Counted from the stretch's first letter, positions 9,754-18,734 are shown. The stretch is 64,000 nucleotides of DNA from Gammaproteobacteria bacterium (GCA_026710545.1 JAPOQU010000063.1:1-64000), one strand, 5' to 3'. Translations and numbers: made by a program. Notes: generated by a model not told the origin, from the letters alone.

Positions 9754-10482
9754 TCAGGCGGCGACAGCAGTCCGCGTACTAACGAGGCGAGTACCGGTAT
9801 CCGCCGCTTCCGCCGCGTCGCGGCAATAAGCATCGGCGCCTATCACCCGGCCGAACTCTTCGTTCAGCGGCGCGCCGCCGACCATGACGATATAATCATT
9901 GCGAATGTTTTGCGACACCATCTCGTCGATCACGACTTTCATATAGGGCATGGTGGTGGTAAGCAGGGCGGACATGCCGAGAATATCCGGTCGATGCTGT
10001 TCCATGGCGGCAAAATAGTCTTCCACGCTGTTGTTGATGCCGAGGTTGATCACATCGAACCCTGCCCCTTCCATCATCATGCCTACCAGGTTCTTGCCGA
10101 TATCATGGATGTCGCCCTTGACGGTGCCGATGACCATTTTACCGATGGGTTTAGCCCCTGTTTCCGCCAGCAGCGGGCGCAAGACTTCCATCCCGCCCTT
10201 CATGGAGTTGGCCGCCAGCAATACCTCGGGGACGAATAATATACCGTCGCGAAAATCGATCCCGACAATCTGCATGCCGCCGACCAGGGCTTCGTTCAGT
10301 ACCTTGTCCGCGGCCCAGCCCCGCTCAAGCAGGATTTGTGTGCCTTCTATAATCTCGTCCCTGAGGCCGTCATACAGGTCGTCGTGCATTTGCTCGACCA
10401 GCTCGGAATCGTCCAGTTCCGACAGGATAAGCTCATCGTCCTGTCCTTCAACCCAGTTTTCTGCTGTCGCTGCCTGATTCAT
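9754..10482 (-). CDS. Corrinoid (B12-binding) methyltransferase carrier protein, MttC/MtbC-like
   Basis: Methyl-carrying corrinoid protein of 242 residues. A helical cap domain (about residues 28-108, with LNEALVGGMQIVG and FVPEVLLAANSMKGG) precedes a Rossmann-like cobalamin domain with the lower-ligand motif GDIHDIG (Asp124, His126, Gly129). It is the expected partner of the MttB-superfamily protein encoded 1.8 kb away on the same strand. An acidic N-terminal stretch of about 27 residues precedes the cap. The methyl acceptor from this protein is not encoded nearby. The BHMT homologue and the folate-linked enzymes here could share the downstream C1 pool, but none is an obvious direct partner. 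Confidence 0.9.
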   Translation of the reverse strand: MNQAATAENWVEGQDDELILSELDDSELVEQMHDDLYDGLRDEIIEGTQILLERGWAADKVLNEALVGGMQIVGIDFRDGILFVPEVLLAANSMKGGMEVLRPLLAETGAKPIGKMVIGTVKGDIHDIGKNLVGMMMEGAGFDVINLGINNSVEDYFAAMEQHRPDILGMSALLTTTMPYMKVVIDEMVSQNIRNDYIVMVGGAPLNEEFGRVIGADAYCRDAAEAADTGTRLVSTRTAVAA

Positions 10483-10799
10483 CGCTGTTTTGCCTCATAA
10501 GTGACATTAAGAAGATAGAACTGAAACTTACCTCTTTTCATGAAGTTGAACTTTCGCGGAAGTCTGGATTAGACCGCGATTTGATGTGTACGGCAGCACG
10601 ACATTCCTGCATCCCTATGCGACATACGCAACCATATAAGCACAAGCCGGATTGCCGACCCCGGCGGTGCATATAAAATTGCCGGTTAACAGCCGCCTGG
10701 AAGTATTACGCAGAAAAGGCCGGGATTTTCGTCACACGTGAGAAGAGTCTCAAAATTCCAACAATGTCGCATGGAATATAAAAAATGTCGGTTCAGGAA

Positions 10800-10827
10800 T
10801 TGTGGTAAAATGCCTCTTTCCTATAAT
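10800..10827 (+). promoter_or_regulatory. Sigma70-type promoter candidate for the TonB receptor
   Basis: TTGTGG (10800-10805) and TATAAT (10822-10827) are separated by 16 bases, 33 bases upstream of the ATG. AAGGGG at 10846-10851 is a suitable ribosome-binding site. The remainder of the 377-base spacer 10483-10859 shows no gene and no recognised riboswitch. Confidence 0.5.
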
Positions 10828-10859
10828 TGGTTTTGAGGCAAAAACAAGGGGTATAGAGT

Positions 10860-13766
10860 ATGTCCAATAAAGCCGGCTTCAAACGCAATAAACTGAGTTG
10901 TGCAATCCTGTCAGCCCTCACCGCAACTGCAGTCAGCACTCCTGCCAGTGCCCAGATAGAAGAAATCATCGTCACCGCGACCAAACGCGCGGAATCCACC
11001 CAGGATATTCCCGTATCGGTCTCAGCCTTACAGGGCGAGGACCTCCAGGAACTGCGCATCAGCACCTTCGATGATTACGTCAGGTACCTGCCCAACGTGG
11101 TGAGCATGGGCACCGGTCCCGGACAGAGCGAACTCTATATCCGCGGCGCCGCCACCGAGCAATCGAAAAATACCATCTCGGCGATCCAGGGATCGGCGCC
11201 GGCAGTGGCACTGTACGTGGACGAGATGCCGGTCGCGTTCGGCGGACGCAACCTGGACGTGTATGCAACCGACCTCAACCGTATCGAGGTGCTGCCTGGA
11301 CCCCAGGGCACCCTGTTCGGCGCCAGTTCCCAGTCCGGCACGGTGCGCCTGATTACCAATAAACCTGTCGTAGGCGAATTCCAGGCCGGCGCCAGCGTCG
11401 ATGTATCCACCACCAGGGGCGGGGATGTCAGCAATTCCCAGGAGGCCTATCTCAACGTGTCCCTGAGAGACGACCTGGCCGTGCGCATCGCCGCCTACCA
11501 CGACGAGCAGGCCGGCTGGATCGACAACATCAGCAACCTGGACGGCAGCGGTAACGTAATCCCCGGCGGTTTCGAAACCAACGACGGCGGCCTTGTCACC
11601 GTACTTAATCGAAACACCGCCAATGTTTCGGCGGGCTTCATCCATCCTGACAGCCCTGTCGAAGCGGCGGAAAACAGCGCGCTGGTCGAAGACGACTTCA
11701 ATGATGCCACCTACATCGGCGGGCGCTTCAGTCTGGCCTATGAACCGACAGACAACTTCGGCCTGCTGGTGCAACATACCCAGCAATCCCTGGAGACGGA
11801 TGGCGTGTTCGCCTACGACCCCAACCTGGACGGCGAGAGCAGCACGACCCGCTTCACCCAAGACACCAGCGAGGACGATTTCGGCCTGACCACCCTGACC
11901 CTTAACGGCCGCATCGGCATGCTGGACATGATCTACACGGTCGGTTACCTGGACCGGGAAATGGAGGCTTACATAGACTACACGGACTACACCGCCGGCG
12001 GCGGCTACCAGGTGTACTACCTGTGCGCCCCGGTCAGGGACTGGGGCGGCAACGGATTTGTGGGCTATGGCGGCACGGTGGGCGTGAGCGAATGTTGGGA
12101 CCCGGAGGCGCAGTACATCGACAACAATGACAGCAAACGCGTCACCCAGGAGTTTCGCGTTTCCATGCCGGACGACTACCGTATGCGGGTCACGGCCGGT
12201 GCGTTCTTTGACGAGCAGACGACCAATGGAACTTCATCCTTCGAGGATGCGGCCACGCAGGACGACGGCGACGGTTCCTGGCTGCCCCTGGGCATGATAG
12301 GCGACCAGGTGCCCGGCACGAACGCCGACCCCAACGTGCCGTTCAATCCCAGGGTCAGTTTCGTCAACGACTACACCCGCAAGACCGAGCAGATGGCGCT
12401 GTTCGGCCAGCTGGATTTTGACATTATGCCGACAGTCACCGCCAGTTTCGGCGCCCGCTGGTACGATATCGATTTTGATTTCAAGGGCGCCAGCAGTTTT
12501 TCATTCGGATGTAAAGACTTTGACGGTGTGGTAAACGGCGATGATGTTCCATGTGACTCCAGTTTTGGAAGGGGCGGCTTCGACGCCGCCAGTCCCACCT
12601 CCGGCAACAACGTGACGGCTCGGCTTGCAGCCTTGGGCGCGGGTACGCTGGAGGCGCTCGCGACCGTCAATGCCGACGCCTGCCGGCCTGACGCCGCCAG
12701 GTGTCGCGGCGGTACCGGGGATACGTTCAGTTCCAGTGCAGAGGATGTGCTCGCAGACATCCAGAACGGTTCCCTGAACGTGTCAAACCTTGGCAGCGAC
12801 GGAGTCCTGAACGAATCCGACGTCATCTTCCGGGCCTCGCTGGACTGGAAGGCGACCGACGACATCCTGTTGTTCGCCACCTTCGGCCAGGGCTTCCGCC
12901 CGCCGGTGACGAACCGGAACGCAGGCAAACGTTCGAACAGGCAAACCGGCCCGTATGAAGGTTACCGTGTGCCGGCAGTCGCCGTGACGGACGAGATGGA
13001 CAACTACGAGTTGGGCATCAAGGCTGATTTCTTCGACCGCACCCTGCGCGTGAACGCTACCGGCTACTATTCCGAGATAGACGATTTGCAGGTATCGCGG
13101 TTCGACCCCGCCAACGTGGCCTTCCTGGTGTTCATCGAGAACGTGGGCGACGCAGAGATATTAGGCATGGATGGTGACTTCACCTGGGCGCCAACGGCCA
13201 ACCTGACCATCGCCGGAGCCTTGAGCATCGTGGACAGTGAAATTACCCGAATCAACCCGCAGTTGGACGGCATTTCCGTACCGGTCGGCAGCGAACTGCC
13301 GTTTACCCCGGATTTTTCCGGCAACCTGCGGGCGCGCTATGAATTTGACCTGCCTGCCCTGGGCGGGTCCAGCGCCTACATATCCGGCGGCCTCAGCTAC
13401 ACCGGCGAGAGCAAGTCGGGCATTGCCGGCAGCGCTTTTGCCGTTGAAGACACGCTCAGGCGCACCCACGGCGGTCGCGGTTCGGGACTCAAGATTGCCA
13501 ATGAGGGCGGCAATTTTGCTGCCGGCAACTGCGGCGCCTACGATGCGCCCGTCGCCTGCCCGAACGGCAGGTACGTGCAGGATGACTATGTCCTGCTGGA
13601 CATGGCGGTCGGTTTCAGGAGTGATACCTGGGGCGCGGAACTGTTCGTCAACAACGTGACCGACGAACGGGCCGAACTGCATGTCGACACCTTGCAGTAC
13701 GTGCCCAAAGTGGTAACCAACCGGCCGCGTACCTTCGGCGTGCGTTTCTCCTACGACTATAACTGA
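10860..13766 (+). CDS. TonB-dependent outer-membrane receptor (1)
   Basis: Outer-membrane active transporter of 968 residues. A signal peptide ends at TPASA-QIEE, followed by a TonB-box-like EEIIVTATKRAES. A plug domain contains DLNRIEVLPGPQGTLFGASSQSGTVRLITNKP, and a long beta-barrel ends in FGVRFSYDYN. The final aromatic-hydroxyl pattern is close to the usual C-terminal signal, although the last residue is Asn rather than Phe. It resembles receptors of marine proteobacteria with unknown substrates. The nearest upstream gene is the corrinoid protein on the opposite strand, so a cobalamin or methylated-amine role is possible but unproven. Transcription is probably from the promoter at 10800. 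Confidence 0.92.
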   Translation: MSNKAGFKRNKLSCAILSALTATAVSTPASAQIEEIIVTATKRAESTQDIPVSVSALQGEDLQELRISTFDDYVRYLPNVVSMGTGPGQSELYIRGAATEQSKNTISAIQGSAPAVALYVDEMPVAFGGRNLDVYATDLNRIEVLPGPQGTLFGASSQSGTVRLITNKPVVGEFQAGASVDVSTTRGGDVSNSQEAYLNVSLRDDLAVRIAAYHDEQAGWIDNISNLDGSGNVIPGGFETNDGGLVTVLNRNTANVSAGFIHPDSPVEAAENSALVEDDFNDATYIGGRFSLAYEPTDNFGLLVQHTQQSLETDGVFAYDPNLDGESSTTRFTQDTSEDDFGLTTLTLNGRIGMLDMIYTVGYLDREMEAYIDYTDYTAGGGYQVYYLCAPVRDWGGNGFVGYGGTVGVSECWDPEAQYIDNNDSKRVTQEFRVSMPDDYRMRVTAGAFFDEQTTNGTSSFEDAATQDDGDGSWLPLGMIGDQVPGTNADPNVPFNPRVSFVNDYTRKTEQMALFGQLDFDIMPTVTASFGARWYDIDFDFKGASSFSFGCKDFDGVVNGDDVPCDSSFGRGGFDAASPTSGNNVTARLAALGAGTLEALATVNADACRPDAARCRGGTGDTFSSSAEDVLADIQNGSLNVSNLGSDGVLNESDVIFRASLDWKATDDILLFATFGQGFRPPVTNRNAGKRSNRQTGPYEGYRVPAVAVTDEMDNYELGIKADFFDRTLRVNATGYYSEIDDLQVSRFDPANVAFLVFIENVGDAEILGMDGDFTWAPTANLTIAGALSIVDSEITRINPQLDGISVPVGSELPFTPDFSGNLRARYEFDLPALGGSSAYISGGLSYTGESKSGIAGSAFAVEDTLRRTHGGRGSGLKIANEGGNFAAGNCGAYDAPVACPNGRYVQDDYVLLDMAVGFRSDTWGAELFVNNVTDERAELHVDTLQYVPKVVTNRPRTFGVRFSYDYN

Positions 13767-13778
13767 TTGATGTTATCA

Positions 13779-13824
13779 GGGGACGGATTTGAAATCCGTC
13801 CCCAAATGCTGCAAATCCGTCCCC
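13779..13824. repeat. Palindromic repeat plus adjacent half-copy
   Basis: A full GGGGACGGATTT palindrome (13779-13803) is followed by a half-site, CAAATCCGTCCCC (13812-13824). It begins 12 bases after the TonB receptor stop codon and could act as a 3' stem-loop for that mRNA. Confidence 0.88.
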
Positions 13825-13956
13825 GGACGCATCTCCCCCGGTAACGGGGGCGGGTTTGGTTTCCAGGGCGCCCCTGCCAAACAATTTTTACTATGACCCC
13901 ATATATTTTAATGTTATAGTTCAACGGAACTTTTCGGAATATAAGGAGATATGCTC

Positions 13957-14208
13957 ATGGCTGCAATCATGTTTGATACCCACGCTTTCGTAAAAGAATT
14001 GATCGAGGCCGGTATGCCCGAACCGCAGGCCGAAGTTCTGGCGCGGACCCAGGCAACGCTGATTAACGAGAAGCTTGCTACAAAACAGGATTTGCAACGG
14101 GAACTGAGAGAACTGGAGCTGCGGTTGAAACACGACTTGACGTTGCGCCTCGGTTCCATGATGGTGGTGGCAGTCGGGGTGGTCGCCGCGCTGGTCAAAC
14201 TGCTGTGA
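13957..14208 (+). CDS. Small coiled-coil membrane protein, DUF1640/CCDC90-like
   Basis: 83-residue protein with an N-terminal region (FDTHAFVKELIEAGMPEPQA), a charged coiled coil (about 38-64), and a C-terminal membrane anchor ending VVAALVKLL. This is the layout of short bacterial DUF1640-like proteins, whose biochemical role is not established. ATG 13957 is chosen over ATG 13951 because AAGGAGAT (13943-13950) sits eight bases ahead of it and too close to the other. The stop codon overlaps the next gene's GTG (GTGA at 14205-14208), so translation is coupled to the TPR-sulfotransferases. Confidence 0.75.
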   Translation: MAAIMFDTHAFVKELIEAGMPEPQAEVLARTQATLINEKLATKQDLQRELRELELRLKHDLTLRLGSMMVVAVGVVAALVKLL

Positions 14209-16202
14209 AACCGGGGCAAACCGGCACATCTGAAAATCTCACCCAAGCAAAAGAACTGATCCGGACAGCCAGGTTTGGTGATGCAATCTTTTCGCTGAAA
14301 CAACTGCTTGCCACCGAACCGGAAGATGACGATCGGGTAGAAGCGCTGTACATGCTGGCCGTCGCGCAACGCTACGCCAAGCAACCCGTCATGGCACTGG
14401 CAACGCTTGATACCCTGCTCGGTGAAAACCCTGAATACGCCCGCGCCCACCAGGAACAGGGCCATCTCTATTTAGCCCTCAACCGGAGCGAAGACGCTAC
14501 CCATGCTTACGCAAGCGCAGTCGAGTTAAACCCTGCACTGCATGCCAGCCTGAAAGCGCTTGTCAACCTGGAACAACGCGCCGGCAGGCAACAACAGGCG
14601 CAACCGGCCCGGGAGCGGCTGGATTTTCTCAATCGACTGCCGCCGGAACTGGTCAACGTCCTCGACCTCATCCACGAGAACAAACTGTACAAGGCTGAAC
14701 GGCTGTGCCGGGATTACCTGCAGGGACATAAGCACCACATCGAAGCCATGCGTCTCCTGGCCGAAATAGGGATCCGCCTGGGCATCTACGACGATGCCGA
14801 ATTTCTTTTGGAAAGCTGCGTGGAATTCGCGCCGGAATACGTACAGGCCCGCATTGATTACGTCAATATCCTGATCAGGAAAACCCGTTTTGAAAAAGCC
14901 CATGAACAGGCCCGGCGCCTGCTGGAACTGGAACCCGGTAACCCGGGGTTTCAAAGCACGCTGGCAACCACCCTCGTCGGTCTCGGCAGGTTTGACGAAG
15001 GAATTGACCTGTATAAACAGGTACTGGATGAGCAACCCGGCAGGCACGAATTGCACCTGCAACTGGGTCACGCGCAAAAAACAACGGGGTTGCTGGACCC
15101 TGCCGTGGAATCCTACCGGGAAGCATACAGGCACAGGCCGGATTTCGGCGATGCCTACTGGAGCCTTGCCAACACCAAGACCTACCGGTTCAAGGACGAA
15201 GAGCTTGATCTCATCAGGCGCTACGCAGACTCTGCCGGCGTTGCCGGCAATGACCGGGTCCACCTGTGTTTTGCCGGCGGCAAGGCGCTGGAAGACCGGG
15301 AGGACTATGCTGCATCATTTGAATATTATGAAAAAGGCAATGCCCTCAAGCTACGGCAGACCGGTTACAGGATTGAAAAAATGGAAGCGCGCGTCCAGGC
15401 ACAGACTGATTCCTGCACACACGAGTTGTTTGAAAACCGGCAAGGCGCCGGACTTGATTGCCGGGACCCGATCTTCATAGTCGGCCTGCCCCGCTCCGGT
15501 TCCACCCTGCTGGAACAGATCCTGGCCTCACACAGCATGGTGGACGGCACCATGGAACTGCATAACATACTGGCCCTGGCGCAAAGATTACGCGGTCGTG
15601 AGACCGAGGAAACATCCAGGTATCCCGGGATACTCCATGAACTGGATGAGGACTATTTCCGCCGCTTCGGGGAACAGTACATCAAGGATACCCGGGTTTA
15701 CCGGGCCGAAGCGCCTTTGTTCATCGACAAGATGCCGAACAATTTCCTGCACATCGGCCTGATTCGCCTGATCCTGCCGAATGCCAGGGTAATCGATGCC
15801 CGGCGCGACCCGATGGCCTGCTGCTTCAGTTGCTTCAAACAGTTATTCGGGGAAGGACAGGAGTTTACCTACGGTTTGCAAGAGGTAGGCCGCTATTACC
15901 GCGCCTACGTATCGCTCATGGACCACTGGGACCGGGTGTTGCCCGGCTTTGTCCTGCGCGTCATGCACGAGGACGTGGTGGAAGACTTGGAAACCCAGGT
16001 GCGGCGCATCCTGGATTTCTGCGGCCTGCCCTTCGAGGATGCGTGTGTTAACTTCCACGAAACCGAACGCAATATCAGGACGCCCAGTTCCGAACAGGTG
16101 AGGCAACCCATCTACCGTAGCGGCCTGGAACAATGGCGTAACTTTGAGCCCTGGCTGGACCCGCTGAAAGAGGCGCTGGGACCGGAGATACTTGGCAAAT
16201 GA
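14205..16202 (+). CDS. TPR-repeat sulfotransferase (1)
   Basis: 665-residue protein: tetratricopeptide repeats over about residues 1-400, then a PAPS-dependent sulfotransferase domain. The 5'-phosphosulfate loop FIVGLPRSGSTLLEQIL is near residues 424-440, and the 3'-phosphate region VIDARRDPMACCFSCFKQLF near 529-548. The family transfers sulfate from PAPS to hydroxyls or amines. Bacterial TPR fusions are common in marine and symbiotic lineages, but their acceptors are unknown. The start is GTG 14205, overlapping the previous stop by four bases. The end overlaps the next gene by ATGA. No signal peptide is seen, so it is probably cytoplasmic. Confidence 0.88.
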   Translation: MKPGQTGTSENLTQAKELIRTARFGDAIFSLKQLLATEPEDDDRVEALYMLAVAQRYAKQPVMALATLDTLLGENPEYARAHQEQGHLYLALNRSEDATHAYASAVELNPALHASLKALVNLEQRAGRQQQAQPARERLDFLNRLPPELVNVLDLIHENKLYKAERLCRDYLQGHKHHIEAMRLLAEIGIRLGIYDDAEFLLESCVEFAPEYVQARIDYVNILIRKTRFEKAHEQARRLLELEPGNPGFQSTLATTLVGLGRFDEGIDLYKQVLDEQPGRHELHLQLGHAQKTTGLLDPAVESYREAYRHRPDFGDAYWSLANTKTYRFKDEELDLIRRYADSAGVAGNDRVHLCFAGGKALEDREDYAASFEYYEKGNALKLRQTGYRIEKMEARVQAQTDSCTHELFENRQGAGLDCRDPIFIVGLPRSGSTLLEQILASHSMVDGTMELHNILALAQRLRGRETEETSRYPGILHELDEDYFRRFGEQYIKDTRVYRAEAPLFIDKMPNNFLHIGLIRLILPNARVIDARRDPMACCFSCFKQLFGEGQEFTYGLQEVGRYYRAYVSLMDHWDRVLPGFVLRVMHEDVVEDLETQVRRILDFCGLPFEDACVNFHETERNIRTPSSEQVRQPIYRSGLEQWRNFEPWLDPLKEALGPEILGK

Positions 16203-17968
16203 CTTCGCCGGACTCATCAATAATCAAATCCCTGTTCAAGTTGTATCGGGCCGGTGATTACCGGGCACTGCTGGAACAGACGCGCTCCCTGCTTGCAGCC
16301 CACCCAGGTGAACTGGCGCTCCACAGCCTGTCAGGCTCGGCATACCTGGAACTGGAAGATTTTGAATCGGCAATCAACAGTTATCAAAAGGCGCTGGCAA
16401 TTAAACCGGATTTCGCCAAACTGCATAACAGCCTGGGTATCGCGTATCTGCGAACGGGGCAACTTGAACAAGCCGCAGGAAGTTTCCACAACGCGGTCAA
16501 ACACGATTCTCAATTCGCCCAGGCGTGGTTCAACCTGGGTATTGTTTACGAGAACCGGCGCCGGTTGCCTGAAGCCGCGGGTTACTTCAAAACGGCTACA
16601 CAGCTAAACCCCGTTTATTACCAGGCCTTCAGTTCACTGGCCAAGGTGCTGTGGGAATTACGCATTACTGAGCAGGTGGCTGAATTCTATGAAAAAGCGC
16701 TGGCCGTTGAAAAAGCCTACCTGCCGGCGCACCTGGGCCTGTTGCACTTCCTTGAGCAAAGCAACCAGCATGAGAAGCTGCATGATGCAGTTTCCCGCGC
16801 CCGCAAGGCCCTTGGTCCACACGTCGTGGTCAGGCTCTACGAAGGTATATTGACCGACATTAACGGCAAGCATGAAGAGGCAAAGACGTTACTGGAAGAT
16901 ATCACCATCGAGCCGACAGACGCCTGGACAAGATATGGCGAGCGAACGCGACTGGCCCGACTGGCACACATCTGCGACAGGCTGAACGACACCACTGCGG
17001 CATTCCAATTTGCACTGAGAGCCAACGGCCTGTCACAGGAAATAAGCGACGGCAAGGGAATCGACAAGGCAAGTTTCCTGCAATTCGTGGAACACCGGCG
17101 AACTTATTTCGTTTCCGAAAACATCAAGCAGTGGCCGGACTACGCCCCCGGGGACGGACTTCAAGTCCGTCCCCGCCCAGGTGATAAATCCGTCCCGGGA
17201 CGCGGCAATGAACCCGTATTCATCATCGGCTTCCCCCGCTCCGGCACCACGTTGCTCGACACGCTGCTGCGGGGACACCCGTCAATCGAAGTGGCGGAGG
17301 AAATCGATGCCGTACCCAGGATGGTCAACCGGCTTTCGGGGGATGCGGATGAACGTCTGGACGCGCTGGCAACCCTTTCGGACAGCGACGGTGAGAGTTG
17401 CAGACGAACTTATCTCGACACGCTGGCGCGGCACGTAAAACCGGAGAATGATAGCGCCATACTGATCGACCGGTTTGCCCTCAACATCATTTATACCGGC
17501 GAAATAGTTCGCCTGTTCCCGCAGGCCAGGTTTATCCTGCTGTTACGCCACCCCGCGGATTGCGTATTGAGTTGCTTCATGCAGACCTTCTACGAAACCT
17601 CGGCAAACGCCAGTTTTTTCACCCTGGAAGACAGCGCCCACCTGTACGACCAGGTATTCGGCCTGTGGCGGCAATACACCGACACCCTGCAATTGAACAT
17701 CCTCCAGGTGAAATACGAAGACCTGATCGCAGACGTCGAATCAACCTGCCGCCGGATAACGGACTTTCTGGAAATGCCCTGGCATCCGGGCATCCTGGAG
17801 CACGAACGAACCGCCGGGGACAGGCCTCTCATCGGCACTGCAAGCTATAACCAGGTAACCCGTCCCTTATATACCGAAGCCCGGGAACGCTGGCAGCGCT
17901 ACCGCGCTGAGATGCAGTCGGTGCTGCCGGTGCTTGAACCTTGGATACGTTACTTTGAATATCAATAA
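16199..17968 (+). CDS. TPR-repeat sulfotransferase (2) with a repeat-encoded insert
   Basis: 589-residue relative of the preceding protein, translationally coupled through ATGA at 16199-16202. TPR repeats fill about residues 1-300. The sulfotransferase domain has the PAPS loop FIIGFPRSGTTLLDTLL near residue 340 and FILLLRHPADCVLSCFMQTF near 445. Residues of about 318-333, immediately before the catalytic domain, are encoded by the dispersed palindrome at 17150-17174 and a following partial copy, giving a Gly/Pro/Arg-rich linker absent from the paralogue. The frame remains open. The two enzymes may work as a pair on the same acceptor, which is unknown. Confidence 0.87.
   Translation: MTSPDSSIIKSLFKLYRAGDYRALLEQTRSLLAAHPGELALHSLSGSAYLELEDFESAINSYQKALAIKPDFAKLHNSLGIAYLRTGQLEQAAGSFHNAVKHDSQFAQAWFNLGIVYENRRRLPEAAGYFKTATQLNPVYYQAFSSLAKVLWELRITEQVAEFYEKALAVEKAYLPAHLGLLHFLEQSNQHEKLHDAVSRARKALGPHVVVRLYEGILTDINGKHEEAKTLLEDITIEPTDAWTRYGERTRLARLAHICDRLNDTTAAFQFALRANGLSQEISDGKGIDKASFLQFVEHRRTYFVSENIKQWPDYAPGDGLQVRPRPGDKSVPGRGNEPVFIIGFPRSGTTLLDTLLRGHPSIEVAEEIDAVPRMVNRLSGDADERLDALATLSDSDGESCRRTYLDTLARHVKPENDSAILIDRFALNIIYTGEIVRLFPQARFILLLRHPADCVLSCFMQTFYETSANASFFTLEDSAHLYDQVFGLWRQYTDTLQLNILQVKYEDLIADVESTCRRITDFLEMPWHPGILEHERTAGDRPLIGTASYNQVTRPLYTEARERWQRYRAEMQSVLPVLEPWIRYFEYQ
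17150..17174. repeat. Palindromic repeat inside the sulfotransferase coding region
   Basis: A GGGGACGGACTT half-site variant of the dispersed 25-bp palindrome sits in frame in the TPR-sulfotransferase gene and is translated as GDGLQVRPR. A degenerate partial copy (AAATCCGTCCCGGG, 17186-17199) follows. Confidence 0.9.
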
Positions 17969-17976
17969 TGAGAACA

Positions 17977-17999
17977 GGGACGGACTTCAAGTCCGTCCC
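17977..17999. repeat. Palindromic repeat after the sulfotransferase operon
   Basis: GGGACGGACTT palindrome, same sequence variant as the copy within the gene at 17150, beginning eight bases after the stop codon. It could serve as an mRNA 3' stem. Confidence 0.88.
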
Positions 18000-18019
18000 C
18001 GGATATACCTCAAAATTTT

Positions 18020-18087
18020 GGGGTCAGAGTAAAAATACGTCTAACCTGGTAGCAGCGTCCGCCCGTCGTTAAGTATTTTTACTCAGC
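18020..18087. repeat. Paired inverted GGGGTCAGAGTAAAAATAC element
   Basis: Left arm GGGGTCAGAGTAAAAATAC (18020-18038); right arm GTATTTTTACTCA (about 18072-18084), truncated before the GACCCC end. The right arm reaches the toxin gene's stop codon region (18083-18085). The spacing resembles the intact pair at 46480-46569. Confidence 0.75.
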
Positions 18088-18445
18088 CATCGTCGGATAG
18101 ATTGAACCCCAGAACTATCTTCAGGTATTCCTCTATTTCTACCAGTTGCGCTCTGGTCAATACTGTCAGTACCTTTCCAGATACCCGCCTGTTATCTATG
18201 GTTCTTACCTGGTCAAGCATAGCCTCGGAATCTGATTGCAGTTGATCCCTGGCGCTGAGCCGATACCGTAACGGCGCCGCATTGCCGACCAGCCTGCTGG
18301 TGAGCGGGATAACTGTTGTGCTTGGGTGGTCGGCGCCGTTAAGGAGGTCGCTCTGGATGATCAGGCAAGGTCGAATCTTACCGGGTTCCGTGCCCTTTGC
18401 TGGATTGAAGTTTGCAAGACGTATCTCGCCGCGTCTACAGGCCAT
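18083..18445 (-). CDS. MazF/PemK-family toxin of a type II toxin-antitoxin pair
   Basis: 120-residue predicted endoribonuclease toxin. The N-terminal RRGEIRLANFNPAKGTEPGKIRPCLIIQSD is the standard MazF/PemK beginning, including the conserved Gly-x-Glu and Arg-Pro. Downstream PLTSRL and SEAMLDQVRTID match the central core. ATG 18445 is chosen because it gives the usual family N-terminus and overlaps the antitoxin stop by 11 bases. An upstream ATG at 18475 would add ten non-conserved residues. The gene follows its antitoxin on the minus strand, the usual order for autoregulated modules. Confidence 0.88.
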   Translation of the reverse strand: MACRRGEIRLANFNPAKGTEPGKIRPCLIIQSDLLNGADHPSTTVIPLTSRLVGNAAPLRYRLSARDQLQSDSEAMLDQVRTIDNRRVSGKVLTVLTRAQLVEIEEYLKIVLGFNLSDDG

Positions 18446-18668
18446 CTGCGTCGGCCGCTTCGAATTCGGATGCATACTCCAGGGCTTCCTCTCGAACCTT
18501 TAGTGACGCTTCCCGGACCTGGCGCCCCAGGGCAGCTCGCTCCACGTGTTTTTTGTAATTCAACACCGCGCTGCGCATGACCCCGCTCTTTGTCGTGTTC
18601 AGGTTTCTTGCCAGGCCTGTGAGCAAGGCGTCAAACGTATCATCGGCTTTTAGTGTAATGGTCTTCAT
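18435..18668 (-). CDS. Antitoxin partner of the MazF-like toxin
   Basis: 77-residue protein whose first half (MKTITLKADDTFDALLTGLA and a Thr-Lys-Ser-Gly turn) looks like a ribbon-helix-helix DNA-binding fold. The charged C-terminal half would bind the toxin. It overlaps the toxin gene by 11 bases and is preceded by a good promoter (18698-18726). By analogy with MazE/PemI-type antitoxins it should repress its own operon. Family assignment beyond this is uncertain. Confidence 0.8.
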   Translation of the reverse strand: MKTITLKADDTFDALLTGLARNLNTTKSGVMRSAVLNYKKHVERAALGRQVREASLKVREEALEYASEFEAADADGL

Positions 18669-18697
18669 TGCTGTAAATAGTAATACTGTTTTAAGTA

Positions 18698-18726
18698 ATT
18701 ATACGGATAAACCGGGCAGAATTCAA
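18698..18726 (-). promoter_or_regulatory. Promoter for the toxin-antitoxin operon
   Basis: On the minus strand TTGAAT (18726-18721) and TATAAT (18703-18698) are separated by 17 bases. The predicted start of transcription is about 23 bases before the antitoxin ATG. Confidence 0.6.
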
Positions 18727-18734
18727 ACGGGTTG

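Noticed and set aside
10483-10859. Cobalamin riboswitch upstream of the TonB receptor near the corrinoid gene
   Set aside because: No B12-box-like conserved core was recognisable; only promoter-like boxes were seen.
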